A stretch of DNA of 64,000 nt from Shinella sp. SUS2 (GTDB taxonomy: Bacteria > Pseudomonadota > Alphaproteobacteria > Rhizobiales > Rhizobiaceae). The stretch is from assembly GCF_001262505.1 (NCBI RefSeq), contig NZ_KQ410726.1, positions 248,001 to 312,000 on the forward strand, read 5' to 3'. The number at the start of each line of letters is the position of its first letter. Position 1 is the first letter of the stretch. The notes under the pieces are model-generated. The model had not been told where the DNA came from. It saw only the letters and a list, made by a program, of their open reading frames with translations, and ran no database searches. Positions 51,883-60,706 of the stretch are shown piece by piece. Made by a program: the position numbers and the translations under genes.

Positions 51883-52669
51883 GGGGGCGGTGGTGGACGA
51901 TGCCGCGCTTGCAAGGCTCCTGCGCTTTCTGCTGGTGGCCGGTGGGGCAAAGGTGACGGAGGACGAAGCGCTTGCCGCCGACGGGCGCCGGCAGCCGCTT
52001 GCCCCGACGCTTCTGGCCGAGGCGGTGCGCCGCGGGCTGGTGCGGCGCGAGGGCGACCGTGCCTTTGCGGCGGGGGAGGCGCGCGCCTATCTCAGGCGCC
52101 GGCTCTGCACGGCCGGAACACCCTTTGCCGAACAGCACCGCGACATGACCGAGGTGACGGTGCTGCGTGACGGGATGCGGGAGCGGGCGCGCGCCAACCG
52201 GCTGGAATCGCCGCTTGCGAGCCTGACACGGCTGAAGGAGAAGACGGGCGAGGCCTTCCTGCCGGAGACGGCCTTTGCCGCCGGGGAAAGGCTGCATGCG
52301 GATTTCACCCGCGGCGGCCTGCAGCCGCGGTTGACCATGGCGTGGGAGCCGCGCATCGCGGGCCGCCAGAAAGGCGAGGCGGGCACGGCGCGCGAGCTCA
52401 CCGATACCGCGCTTGCCGCGCGCCTGCGGGTCGCGCACGCCATTGCGGCGATCGGCCCGGAGCTGTCCGGCGTCGCGCTCGATGTCTGCTGCTTCATGAA
52501 GGGACTGGAGACCGTGGAGCGCGAGCGGCAATGGCCCGCCCGCTCCGCCAAACTCATGCTGCGCGCCGCCCTGATGGCGCTCGCCCGCCATTATGCCCCG
52601 CCGGTCCCGGCCGGGCGGCGGTCGCATGCCTGGGGTGCGCAAGGCTATCGGCCGGAACTGCCGGGATGA
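51875..52669 (+). CDS. DUF6456 domain protein
   Basis: A 264-residue soluble protein. The C-terminal part (ESPLASLTRLKEKTGEAFLP, ETAFAAGERLHADFTRGGLQ and SGVALDVCCFMKGLETVERE) corresponds to the Rhizobiales DUF6456 domain; the N-terminal part looks like a winged-helix with RRGLVRREGD. It overlaps the DnaA-like HTH gene by eight bases. Coupling to a DnaA-domain protein suggests a DNA-binding pair, but function is unknown. A RIME-like repeat follows 38 bp after the stop. Confidence 0.8.
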   Translation: MGEGAVVDDAALARLLRFLLVAGGAKVTEDEALAADGRRQPLAPTLLAEAVRRGLVRREGDRAFAAGEARAYLRRRLCTAGTPFAEQHRDMTEVTVLRDGMRERARANRLESPLASLTRLKEKTGEAFLPETAFAAGERLHADFTRGGLQPRLTMAWEPRIAGRQKGEAGTARELTDTALAARLRVAHAIAAIGPELSGVALDVCCFMKGLETVERERQWPARSAKLMLRAALMALARHYAPPVPAGRRSHAWGAQGYRPELPG

Positions 52670-52707
52670 GGGCCGCCCGCCGCGGCGTGTTGGCGGGCCG
52701 CGCGGTG

Positions 52708-52804
52708 CCTAGTGCATTTCCAGCCGAAGCGAAATCGCTTCGGCGTCGGATAATGCGGTAAAAACAAGAATCCAGAGCATTTCCGGTGAGCCGGAAATGC
52801 TCTA
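52708..52804. repeat. RIME-like compound palindrome, copy 2
   Basis: Inverted relative to copy 1 at 672-774. Arms GCCGAAGCG-AAAT-CGCTTCGGC (52723-52744) and AGCATTTCCGG-TGAG-CCGGAAATGCT (52777-52802), separated by GTCGGATAATGCGGTAAAAA and CAAGAATCC. Its right end provides the TAG stop of sufE on the opposite strand. Confidence 0.8.
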
Positions 52805-53221
52805 GGCCGCCACCCGTACGGCGGCTTCTTCCCGTATGCGCCGCACCATCGAGCGCAGACCGTTGGCGCGCTGGGAGGAGAGGTGCTCGACGAGGCCGAT
52901 GGCGTTGAAGGTGTCGATCGCATCGAGCGCGGCGATCTCGGAGGCGCGCTTGCCGGAATAGATGGCGAGCACGATGGCGACGAGGCCGCGCACGATATGG
53001 GCGTCCGAATCGCCTTCGAAGGTCATCATAGGATCGGCGCCCGCATCGGCCTTGCTGACGAGCCAGACCTGGCTGGCGCAGCCCTGCACCTTGTTGGTGG
53101 CGGTGCGCTGTTCCTCCGGCAGGTCCGGCAGCGCCTTGCCCAGCTCGATCACATAGCGGTAGCGGTCCTCCCACTCCTCGAGGAAGGCGAAGTCGTCGAT
53201 GATCTCTTGCAGCGTGGCCAT
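52802..53221 (-). CDS. sufE: SufE-family sulfur acceptor
   Basis: A 139-residue SufE. The sulfur-accepting cysteine is C48 in TNKVQGCASQVWLVSK. SufE takes persulfide sulfur from the cysteine desulfurase SufS and passes it to SufBCD for Fe-S cluster assembly. Here it is separate from the suf operon, as commonly in alphaproteobacteria. The ATG at 53221 begins MATLQEIIDDFAFLEEWEDR; longer upstream sequence in frame is not conserved. The TAG stop is the end of the RIME-like repeat. Confidence 0.93.
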   Translation of the reverse strand: MATLQEIIDDFAFLEEWEDRYRYVIELGKALPDLPEEQRTATNKVQGCASQVWLVSKADAGADPMMTFEGDSDAHIVRGLVAIVLAIYSGKRASEIAALDAIDTFNAIGLVEHLSSQRANGLRSMVRRIREEAAVRVAA

Positions 53222-53429
53222 GGTTCTTCCGTATGCGGGGACTGCCTTCATATAGGCGAGCCGGCCCGGAATTTGAACCGGAAAGCGTGCGGACAAAAAG
53301 AAACGCCGTAGGGAACGGGTCCATACGGCGGTTGCAGGGCAACGAGTGAGGCAGGCAGAAAAACGGTCACGCGAGGTCCGGGCGGGAAAAGACGGCCTGT
53401 TCCGGACATGCGGGAAATGGGTGGCGGTA

Positions 53430-53855
53430 TCAGCCCTTGTGGTCGGGGCGGCGGGTCGGGATGGCAACGGTGCCGGTGATGACCTCGTCGTCGGCATCGA
53501 TCGTGGCAACGGCCGGAAGCGGCTGGTCGAGCGCTTCTTCGGCGGCCGGATCGGCCTTGGCGACGGCGGTGCCTTCTTCGGCGAACTGGGTGTCGAGGAA
53601 CTGATAGGCGATGCGGGCGCCTTCACGGGCCCGGTGGCCGAGGGCGACGAAGGTCTCGGCGCCCTTTTCGCAGACGTCCGGCTTTTCGAGGCACATCGCC
53701 GTTACATAATGCAGCGCTTCGCTGGCGGCAGTGAACGTGTCGCCGATCTCGACCGTCGGGCCCTTTTCCAGCTTGGCGGAGGATTCCGCGTCCAGGAAGG
53801 GGAGCAGGACGAGAACCATTGAGAACCAGAACGTTCCCTTGATCAGAAACCACAT
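53430..53855 (-). CDS. DUF5330 membrane-anchored protein
   Basis: A 141-residue protein with one N-terminal hydrophobic segment (MWFLIKGTFWFSMVLVLLPF). The downstream part includes EIGDTFTAASEALHYVTAMC and LEKPDVCEKGAETFVALGHR with two cysteines and the DUF5330 helices, then an Asp/Ala-rich tail. Topology suggests the bulk lies in the periplasm. Function unknown. It is divergent from the kinase gene across a 480-bp space. Confidence 0.82.
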   Translation of the reverse strand: MWFLIKGTFWFSMVLVLLPFLDAESSAKLEKGPTVEIGDTFTAASEALHYVTAMCLEKPDVCEKGAETFVALGHRAREGARIAYQFLDTQFAEEGTAVAKADPAAEEALDQPLPAVATIDADDEVITGTVAIPTRRPDHKG

Positions 53856-54337
53856 CGCTTGCCATCCTCGTTATCGCCTCGGCTCTTTGCGGCCTTCGGC
53901 TTGTTTGGTCCTTGGCGAACCGTTGATGCGAGAATAGGGGCGGGAAGGAAATTCCCCTTTGAAAGAATCATTCGGGTTTTGCCCAGTTTTGATTAAAATG
54001 CGATCTATCTCGCCTTTCCCGGCACTTTAAACGCATTTGAGGCAGATTTTAGCGATCGCCGTTAAGGATCGTGGCGGGCAGCGCGGCAGCAAGGCGCCGG
54101 AATGCCGGGAGGGGCCTTTCCCGCCCTTTGCCCCAGAAGTTAATATGAACAGAAAAATGCCGCAAAATGAGGCGCTTACGCCCCGTTAACCACGCCGGAC
54201 GAATGGCCGTTGGATTGCCCCGAAATGGGACTTTTGGGCCTTTTTGCCCCGCTTTCCGGCCCCGTCGTTTATTCTTTCCTTAAGTCGCCGATGCGATTTT
54301 GGGCTCACCAAAAGAACATAAACGGCAGGGTTTTGCG
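53856..54337. other. Long intergenic region between DUF5330 and the sensor kinase
   Basis: 482 bp without a supported gene. It holds several isolated TTAA half-sites and one near-CtrA box TTAT-TCTTTCC-TTAA (54269-54283), 55 bp before the kinase start. Promoters for both divergent genes must lie here. A T-rich patch (GGGCCTTTTTGCCCC, about 54237-54251) is a small palindrome. I see no reliable RNA structure. Confidence 0.45.
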
Positions 54338-55897
54338 TTGCGCCAATTGACCACCATCGCTGACAGAATGGCAGCCCGCCTGGGCGCCGTTGCTGGCGTT
54401 GCTGGCGCACCTGCTGCCGGTCAGCGTCCGTCCGCGTCGCTGCGCGCCACCACGCTGGCGCTGCTGGCGGCCGTTCCCGGCCTGCCGCTTGCCCTCTCCG
54501 CCGTCATGCCCGCCTCCGCCGCGCTGCCCGCCGGTGTGGCGCTGGCCGGTGCCGGCGCGCTGCTGACGGCCGCGGCCGCCTCGACCTTCAAGGAAAAGCC
54601 GGCACTGCAGAAAACCTTCGCCGAGGAGCTGGCCGCCGCCGCGCCGCCGGCCGCCTCTCCTTATGATCTCTTCGCCGGCCTCGTGACGCTGCACGATGCG
54701 CGTGGCTTTGTCACGGCGGTGCATGGCCGCGACCGCGCCGACATGCTCGCCTGGATGCGCGACCCTGCCGGCCGCGGCTATCTCGACCAGATCCATGTCT
54801 CCGACCGGATCGGCTTCCTCGCGGCGATCGACCGTCTGCGCCAGGGCGGCACGCGCGAAACGGTGGACGTGCGCATCGACCGCGCGCGCATCGAGGCCGA
54901 TGCCGAGCAGTTCACCCATATGCGCGTGGAAATGACGGCGCTTGCCGGCGCGGACGGCGCGCTTGCCGCCGTCGTCGCCCAGTCGCGCGACATTTCCGAC
55001 GAGGCGAAGCTTCGCGGCGAGAGCGCCCGCAAGGCCGCCGAGGCCGAATCGGCCAACGATGCCAAGACGCGGTTCCTTGCGGCCGTCAGCCACGAGCTGC
55101 GTACGCCGCTGAACGCCATCCTCGGCTTTTCCGACATCCTCGCCGGCGAATATTTCGGCAAGCTGCAGAACGACCGGCAGCGCGAGTACGTCACGCTGAT
55201 CCATCAGTCGGGCTCGCATCTCCTGTCGGTCGTCAACACGATGCTCGACGTCTCGAAGATCGAGGCGGGCCGCTACGAGCTCCTGACCGAGCCCTTCCTC
55301 GTCGCCGACAGCGTCCGGGCCTGCGAGCAGATGCTCGGCCTCCAGGCGCGCGAGAAGGGCATCAAGCTGACGAGCCGGGTGCCGCGCGCCATCGGCGAGG
55401 CCATCGCCGACCAGCGGGCGATCCAGCAGGTGCTCATCAACCTCGTCGGCAACGCGATCAAGTTCACCGACCGCGGCGGCATCGTCACCATCGATGCAGC
55501 ACGCGAGGGCAGGGACCTCGTCCTGACCGTCAGCGATACCGGCATTGGCATTCCCGCCGACAAGCTGGCGCTGATCGGCCAGCCCTTCATGCAGGTGCAG
55601 AACGAATATACCCGCAAATACGAAGGCACCGGCCTCGGCCTGTCGCTGGTCAAGGGTCTCGTGGCGCTGCATGGCGGCAGCTTCGTCATCCAGAGCCGGC
55701 CGGGCGAGGGCACGGTCATCACCGTACGCGTGCCGGCGGACGGCTCGGGCGTCGCGCCGGATGGCGAGCCGCGCACCGGAACTGCATCCACCGTCGAATT
55801 TCCGCCGCGCCTTGCGGCTGTAATCGAGACGGTTTACGAGCCGTCGCGAGATGGCAAGGACACGAACGATGAACGCGCACGTCAGAAGACAGCCTGA
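54338..55897 (+). CDS. PAS sensor histidine kinase (DivJ/PleC-like)
   Basis: A 519-residue kinase. About 30 residues of possible membrane anchoring occur in each of LALLAAVPGLPLALSAVMPA and AALPAGVALAGAGALLTAAA, then a PAS-like sensor (about 90-205), HisKA with SHELRTPLNAILGFSDILAG and HATPase_c (NLVGNAIKFTDRGG; DTGIGIP; GTGLGLSLVKGL). The EYFGKLQNDRQREYVTLIHQ linker is seen in the DivJ/PleC group that controls the CtrA pathway through DivK, so such a role is possible but not shown. The start is taken as TTG at 54338 (GGCAGGG upstream). It overlaps the next gene by 29 bp. Confidence 0.88.
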   Translation: MRQLTTIADRMAARLGAVAGVAGAPAAGQRPSASLRATTLALLAAVPGLPLALSAVMPASAALPAGVALAGAGALLTAAAASTFKEKPALQKTFAEELAAAAPPAASPYDLFAGLVTLHDARGFVTAVHGRDRADMLAWMRDPAGRGYLDQIHVSDRIGFLAAIDRLRQGGTRETVDVRIDRARIEADAEQFTHMRVEMTALAGADGALAAVVAQSRDISDEAKLRGESARKAAEAESANDAKTRFLAAVSHELRTPLNAILGFSDILAGEYFGKLQNDRQREYVTLIHQSGSHLLSVVNTMLDVSKIEAGRYELLTEPFLVADSVRACEQMLGLQAREKGIKLTSRVPRAIGEAIADQRAIQQVLINLVGNAIKFTDRGGIVTIDAAREGRDLVLTVSDTGIGIPADKLALIGQPFMQVQNEYTRKYEGTGLGLSLVKGLVALHGGSFVIQSRPGEGTVITVRVPADGSGVAPDGEPRTGTASTVEFPPRLAAVIETVYEPSRDGKDTNDERARQKTA

Positions 55898-56594
55898 GCG
55901 GCGGCCCCAGGGCCAGGCCCGCAAGGGCCGGTCCGGCACACGCGTGGAGCCGCGCCGGCCGAATATCGTCATCACCGGGCTCGTGGCGCTCGGCGGCCTT
56001 GCCGCGCGCCACCCGACCGTGGTCGGCGGCACCTGCGCCTTCGTCGTGGTCTTCTCCTTCGTTGCCGCCAACGCGCTGTGGTATCAGCCGGGCGGGCACC
56101 CGGCGCCGTTCCTCAAGATGCGCTCGGCCGACAATTCCCTCGGCTTCACCGCCACGCAGCCGGAGCCGCTGGACGTGACGACCTTCGTCATCGAGCGCGC
56201 CGAGGAGGGCCAGCCCTTGCCCGAGGTCACCGACGTGACCCCGGCCGAGCGGCCCTTCGACGAGGTGGCCAAGGTCATCGAGAGCAAACCCGCCAGGACG
56301 CAGACGCAGGCGGAAGTCGAGGAGGACCCGGTCGCGGCGGCCATCATGCGGGCCGAGGCCGAAGCCGATCCGGCCGTGACCTCCGCCGTCGCACGGCCTG
56401 CGCCGAGCGATCTGGTGATGAAGATCCAGAAGGGCCTCAGCAACATCGCCTATACGGATATCGCCGTGGACGGGCTGATCGGCGAGAAGACCCGCACCGC
56501 GATCCGCCACTTCGAAAAGCACTACCGCCTGCCGGTCACCGGCGAACCGAACGAGCAGGTTCTGGCCAAGCTGAAGGACATCGGTGCGCTCTGA
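55869..56594 (+). CDS. Membrane-anchored peptidoglycan-binding protein
   Basis: A 241-residue protein with a basic N-terminus, one membrane segment (about residues 50-68, VVGGTCAFVVVFSFVAANAL), a disordered Pro/Glu-rich periplasmic linker and a C-terminal peptidoglycan_binding_1 domain (LVMKIQKGLSNIAYTDIAVD, GLIGEKTRTAIRHFEKHYRL, PVTGEPNEQVL). It starts 29 bp inside the kinase gene, so the two are co-transcribed; a link between kinase signalling and the cell wall is suggested by this arrangement only. Confidence 0.88.
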   Translation: MNAHVRRQPERRPQGQARKGRSGTRVEPRRPNIVITGLVALGGLAARHPTVVGGTCAFVVVFSFVAANALWYQPGGHPAPFLKMRSADNSLGFTATQPEPLDVTTFVIERAEEGQPLPEVTDVTPAERPFDEVAKVIESKPARTQTQAEVEEDPVAAAIMRAEAEADPAVTSAVARPAPSDLVMKIQKGLSNIAYTDIAVDGLIGEKTRTAIRHFEKHYRLPVTGEPNEQVLAKLKDIGAL

Positions 56595-56716
56595 GCCGCG
56601 TCGTGCATGCGACCAAAGTCGTATGCCTTGACTGATACATCTACCGGTTGTTTTTAAAGGATGCGTTAACCATGTCCGCCCGATGATCCGTCGATCACCG
56701 GGAGGATTGTCGAACC

Positions 56717-58168
56717 ATGTCCAACGCTGCCTTGCGTGAGACTGCGCATATCTGGGAAGAGGACGAGAAGCCGGCGCCAGCCGATGGGGCTGCGCTGCGG
56801 CGGGTCGTCGGGTCGCTGGCCGCCGAAGCCTCGGACCTCGGCCTGCATCTCGTCGATATCGCCGGCTCCATCCAGGACACCGCCGCCCAGTCGCGCGAGC
56901 ACGCGGCACTCTTCACCCGGCTGACCCAGTCGGCGACGGCGATCGCCAGCGCCAATGGCGACATTGCCCGCTCGCTCGGCGAGACGGACCAGCTGGCCGC
57001 GAGCGCCCGCCGCGTGCTGGGCGAGCAGGCGGTGCAGCTCGACGGCTCGATCGCCGCCATCGACCACATGGTGACGGCCTCCAACGAGATCGGCACGGAA
57101 ATCTCGGCCTTTTCCGGCGCGCTTGCCGATGTCGGCCGGCTGGCCGACGCCATCGGCACCATCGCCCGGCAGACGAACCTCCTGGCGCTGAACGCGGCCA
57201 TCGAGGCGGCGCGTGCGGGTGAGGCGGGCAAGGGTTTTGCGGTCGTGGCGGCGGAGGTGCGGGCGCTGTCGCTCGAGACCTCCAGCACGACGGCCTCCAT
57301 CCAGAAGACGCTGCAGGAACTGCGCGCCCGCATCGACCGGCTGGAGGCGGCGGGCGAGGGCGCGCGTGTTTCCGCCGAGGGCGTCAAGGTGACGGCGTCC
57401 GAGGTCCAGGGTTCCTTTGCCGGCGTCGAACAGGTCATGTCGAAGATCCTCGACAGCGCCTCGGCGCTTGCCGCGACGACGGGTGCGGTGGACCGGGAAT
57501 GCAGCGATTTCGCCCGCTCGATCGGTGCGGCCTCGGCCGAGATCATCCGCTCCAACGGGACGCTGCAGGGCGCGTCCGGCAAGGTCGGCGAGGTGGTGGC
57601 GATTTCCGAGCGCATCATCCAGGCGACGGCGAGCGCGGGGATCGAGACGCCGGACAGCCCCTACATCCGCCTCGTGCAGCAACTGGCCGACAAGGTCTCG
57701 GCGCGCTTTTCGGCCGCCATCCGCAGCGGCGAGATGGGCATTGAGGCCCTGTTCGACCGGCAGTACCGGCCGATCCCTGGCACCGACCCGGTGCAGATGA
57801 CGACGCGCTTCACCGATTTCACCGACCGCGTTCTGCCCGATATCCAGGAGCCGGCGGTGGCCGCGGACGGCCGCATCGCCTTCTGCGCGGCGATCGACGA
57901 CCAGGGATACCTGCCGACGCACAACCGAAAATTCTCCGAAGCGCAACGGCCGGGCGATCCGGCCTGGAACACCGCCAACTGCCGCAATCGCCGGATCTTC
58001 AACGACCGGGTGGGGCTCGCCGCCGGGCGCAGCACCGAACCCTTCCTCGTGCAGACCTATCGCCGCGACATGGGCGGCGGCCAGTTCGTGCTGATGAAGG
58101 ACATCTCCGCCCCCATAACCGTCAACGGTCGCCACTGGGGCGGGCTGCGGCTGGCGATCCGCGTGTGA
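56717..58168 (+). CDS. Soluble chemoreceptor with signalling domain N-terminal to the sensor
   Basis: A 483-residue methyl-accepting protein without membrane segments. The signalling hairpin (tip: [37 protein letters not shown]) occupies about residues 140-200, with coiled coil on both sides (40-310). The C-terminal 150 residues ([20 protein letters not shown] to [15 protein letters not shown]) hold a Cache-like or GGxxH sensor domain with [12 protein letters not shown]. The order signal-then-sensor is opposite to classical receptors and typical of some cytoplasmic ones. The predicted ligand is unknown. No CheR-tether motif at the C-terminus. Confidence 0.88.
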   Translation: MSNAALRETAHIWEEDEKPAPADGAALRRVVGSLAAEASDLGLHLVDIAGSIQDTAAQSREHAALFTRLTQSATAIASANGDIARSLGETDQLAASARRVLGEQAVQLDGSIAAIDHMVTASNEIGTEISAFSGALADVGRLADAIGTIARQTNLLALNAAIEAARAGEAGKGFAVVAAEVRALSLETSSTTASIQKTLQELRARIDRLEAAGEGARVSAEGVKVTASEVQGSFAGVEQVMSKILDSASALAATTGAVDRECSDFARSIGAASAEIIRSNGTLQGASGKVGEVVAISERIIQATASAGIETPDSPYIRLVQQLADKVSARFSAAIRSGEMGIEALFDRQYRPIPGTDPVQMTTRFTDFTDRVLPDIQEPAVAADGRIAFCAAIDDQGYLPTHNRKFSEAQRPGDPAWNTANCRNRRIFNDRVGLAAGRSTEPFLVQTYRRDMGGGQFVLMKDISAPITVNGRHWGGLRLAIRV

Positions 58169-58253
58169 GGCGGGGCTTTTCCCGGCGGCCCTGATGCGGG
58201 GCTCGCCAGCCTTCGCCATTGCCCCGCCGCGCCGTGCCGTGTATGCCGCGGCC

Positions 58254-58625
58254 ATGCGCCTTCGCTCCGATATCTTCGTGTCCGCCCTGATGCGCCGCGT
58301 CTTCGCCCGCGGCGATTTTGCGGCTGTCGAGGTGAAGGGCGCGGAGGAGGCGGGGGCGGTGTTCGTGCGGCAGGTGTTCCGCGACGGGACGGAGAGCCTG
58401 TATGGGCCGGCGCCGCAGAGTGTCTTCGAGGCCGAGGAGAGCGGGCTCCGGCGCTTCGAGGCGCGGTTGGAGCGGGTCGAGGCGGCGGCCGTTGCCGATG
58501 CGCTGGCGCGGGAGCGGCGCTTTGACGGCGATCTCTGGGTCGTGTCGATCGAGGCGGACGCGCTCGATGACCTCATCGAATTCGCAGGAGCCGAGCCGAA
58601 GGACGACGGGTTCTTCCGACGTTAA
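58254..58625 (+). CDS. DUF1491 family protein
   Basis: A 123-residue soluble protein: MRLRSDIFVSALMRRVFARG, the DUF1491 start, then FAAVEVKGAEEAGAVFVRQV and RRFDGDLWVVSIEADALDDL. The family is widespread in alphaproteobacteria with no known role. The ATG at 58254 fits the family N-terminus; an upstream in-frame start adds 20 non-conserved residues. Confidence 0.85.
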   Translation: MRLRSDIFVSALMRRVFARGDFAAVEVKGAEEAGAVFVRQVFRDGTESLYGPAPQSVFEAEESGLRRFEARLERVEAAAVADALARERRFDGDLWVVSIEADALDDLIEFAGAEPKDDGFFRR

Positions 58626-58818
58626 GCCTGCGGGCGGAAACCGGCCGTGCCGATCCGGGTGAAACGGATTTTTTGCAGGAAGTGCGGTATGGCGGTTCCG
58701 GCGGGCAGGCCCCTCGCATGCGTTGGAACCCTCCCGAAAACGAGACGCATCCCGCCGTTCGACAGGCGGCGGGGCTGCCGCAGGACGTGGCCATGCCGAT
58801 GACGGGCGCCGGAAAGAC

Positions 58819-60471
58819 ATGAGCAAATACGACATTCTCGAGGATCGGACATCGACCCTCGTCGCACGCGAGGCGGGCAGCCAGTGGATCGTCGCGCCCG
58901 GCATTTCCATAACCACGGCCGGCCTTGCCGTCGACGCGGGCGGGGCTTTCGCCGGACGCATGCTCGTCGTCGACGGAACGGTCCGCTCCACGGCGGGACA
59001 TGCCGTCGTGCTCGGGGCTGGCACGCTGGGGAGCGACGCCGGGACCGTCGCGATCAAGGCGAACGGGGTGGTTTCCGCGGCGCTGACCGGCCTTTCCGCG
59101 AGCGGCGGCGGGCTTGTCTTTTCCAACCAGGGCACGCTTTCAGGCGATGCGGCGGCCGGCCATTTCAGCGGAGCGGGCGCCAGCATCACCAATCGGGGCT
59201 CCGTGCTGTCCTCCGGTGGGACCGGGCTGAAGGTGGCGGGCGGCGAGGCGCTGGTCACCAACCACGGCACCGTGAAAAGCGCAGGCGATGCCGTCACGGT
59301 CTCGGGCGCCAAGGCGATCATCACCAATTACGGGTTCATCCAGTCGACGGCCGATGACGGCATTCGCAGCGCCGGCCTTGCGGCGATCGTGACCAACAGC
59401 GGCACGCTGGACGCCTACCGCGACGGGCTGACGGTGTCGGGCGCGGGCGCCGTCGTCACCAACAACGGCAAGGTCCTTTCGCGTGCCGACGAGGGCGTGG
59501 TGATCACTGGCGCCAATGCGGTGGTGGCGAACAACGGTACGATTTCCGCGGCGAAGGGCGGCATCCGGCTCGACGGGGCAAAGGTCAATTTCGCCAATCA
59601 CAAGGCGATAACGACAACGGCCGGCGAGGCTGTCGATATCGGCGGCGCGCACGCGCAGGTGATGAACAACGGCACGCTGAAGGGCGCAGCCGGCATCTTC
59701 AGCGACGGGGCCGGCGCGACGGTGGCGAACAACGGCGCGATCACGGCGACGAAGGGCATTGCGGTCGCCCTCCTCGGCAAGGGGCTCAACACCTTCGCCA
59801 ACAATGGATCGCTGAAGGCGGAGGGCCTGGCGCTGAAGGGCGGCAACGGCAGCGAGATCGTCACCAATAACGGTACGATCCGCGGTTCGGTGGATCTCGG
59901 GGCGGGCAACGACACGTTCGACACGCGCGGCGGCAAGGTGACCGGCACGGTGGCGGGCGGCAAGGGGAACGACACCTATATCGTCGGGGATGCCCGGCTG
60001 AAGCTCGTCGAGAAGGCGGGCGGTGGCACCGATACGGTGCAGTCCACCGTCAGCTACACGCTCGGTGCCAATCTCGAAAAGCTCATCCTGCTCGGCAAGG
60101 CCGGCATGAGCGGCACGGGCAACGGGCTTGCCAATGTGCTCATCGGCAACAGCGGCGCAAACACGCTCTCGGGTGGCGGCGGAAACGACATTCTCGACGG
60201 CGGCAAGGGCAACGACACGCTCATCGGCGGCAGCGGGAAGGATGTCTTCCTGTTCGCCAAGGGGACCGGGCGTGACAGGGTGGCGGATTTCACGCCGGGC
60301 ACGGACCGGGTGGATTTTTCCGGCCATGCCGAAATCACCGGCTTTGACGACCTGATGACGAACCATGCCGTTCAGCGCGGCGACGACGTGGTGATCCGCG
60401 CCGGCAACGACATGCTGACTCTGGAGCACGTTGCGCTGCGCGCGCTCGACAAGGGCGACTTCCTGTTCTGA
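58819..60471 (+). CDS. RTX-type calcium-binding repeat protein with NNGTI beta-helix repeats
   Basis: A 550-residue protein, low in aromatic and Cys residues. Residues about 35-380 consist of roughly 22-residue imperfect repeats built on a V-x-N-x-G-T/S-I/L core (for example VTNHGTVKSAGDAVTVSGAK and VANNGTISAAKGGIRLDGAK), expected to form a parallel beta-helix. Residues about 385-500 have RTX nonapeptides (GAGNDTFD, GGKGNDTYIV, GGGGNDILDGGKGNDTLIGG) that bind Ca2+. The C-terminus (NDMLTLEHVALRALDKGDFL) resembles type I secretion signals. No type I exporter genes are nearby. An adhesion or matrix function is inference. Confidence 0.87.
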   Translation: MSKYDILEDRTSTLVAREAGSQWIVAPGISITTAGLAVDAGGAFAGRMLVVDGTVRSTAGHAVVLGAGTLGSDAGTVAIKANGVVSAALTGLSASGGGLVFSNQGTLSGDAAAGHFSGAGASITNRGSVLSSGGTGLKVAGGEALVTNHGTVKSAGDAVTVSGAKAIITNYGFIQSTADDGIRSAGLAAIVTNSGTLDAYRDGLTVSGAGAVVTNNGKVLSRADEGVVITGANAVVANNGTISAAKGGIRLDGAKVNFANHKAITTTAGEAVDIGGAHAQVMNNGTLKGAAGIFSDGAGATVANNGAITATKGIAVALLGKGLNTFANNGSLKAEGLALKGGNGSEIVTNNGTIRGSVDLGAGNDTFDTRGGKVTGTVAGGKGNDTYIVGDARLKLVEKAGGGTDTVQSTVSYTLGANLEKLILLGKAGMSGTGNGLANVLIGNSGANTLSGGGGNDILDGGKGNDTLIGGSGKDVFLFAKGTGRDRVADFTPGTDRVDFSGHAEITGFDDLMTNHAVQRGDDVVIRAGNDMLTLEHVALRALDKGDFLF

Positions 60472-60565
60472 GGGCCTGTTCCCGCGGGAACATCGCAGCG
60501 GCGCGGCGCGTGGGAAAAGGGAGCCACACAGGCGATGGCCTGTGTCGAACCCTCGGAGAAACGCC

Positions 60566-60697
60566 ATGTTTATCGTGCTGCCCGCTCTTGCACTGCTGAT
60601 TTCGGGAATGTTCGTCGTCACCATGCTGGCCGCGCTCTCGGCCGAGCGCAACGAAGGCGCGACGATTCGCGTACCGGCGCGGCGCCGGATTTTCTAA
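60566..60697 (+). CDS. Small single-span membrane protein
   Basis: A 43-residue product: MFIVLPALALLISGMFVVTM forms one membrane span, followed by AALSAERNEGATIRVPARRR and an arginine-rich end (positive-inside at the C-terminus). CGGAGAA precedes the ATG. It is longer in an open frame upstream, but only this part looks like a real small protein. No family assignment; it lies between the RTX gene and the convergent DUF2336 gene. Confidence 0.55.
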   Translation: MFIVLPALALLISGMFVVTMLAALSAERNEGATIRVPARRRIF

Positions 60698-60706
60698 TAG
60701 AGGAAA

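Noticed and set aside
56655..56669. TTAA-like box before the soluble chemoreceptor gene
   Set aside because: Spacing between TTAA halves is eight, not seven; only a degenerate match to a CtrA site.
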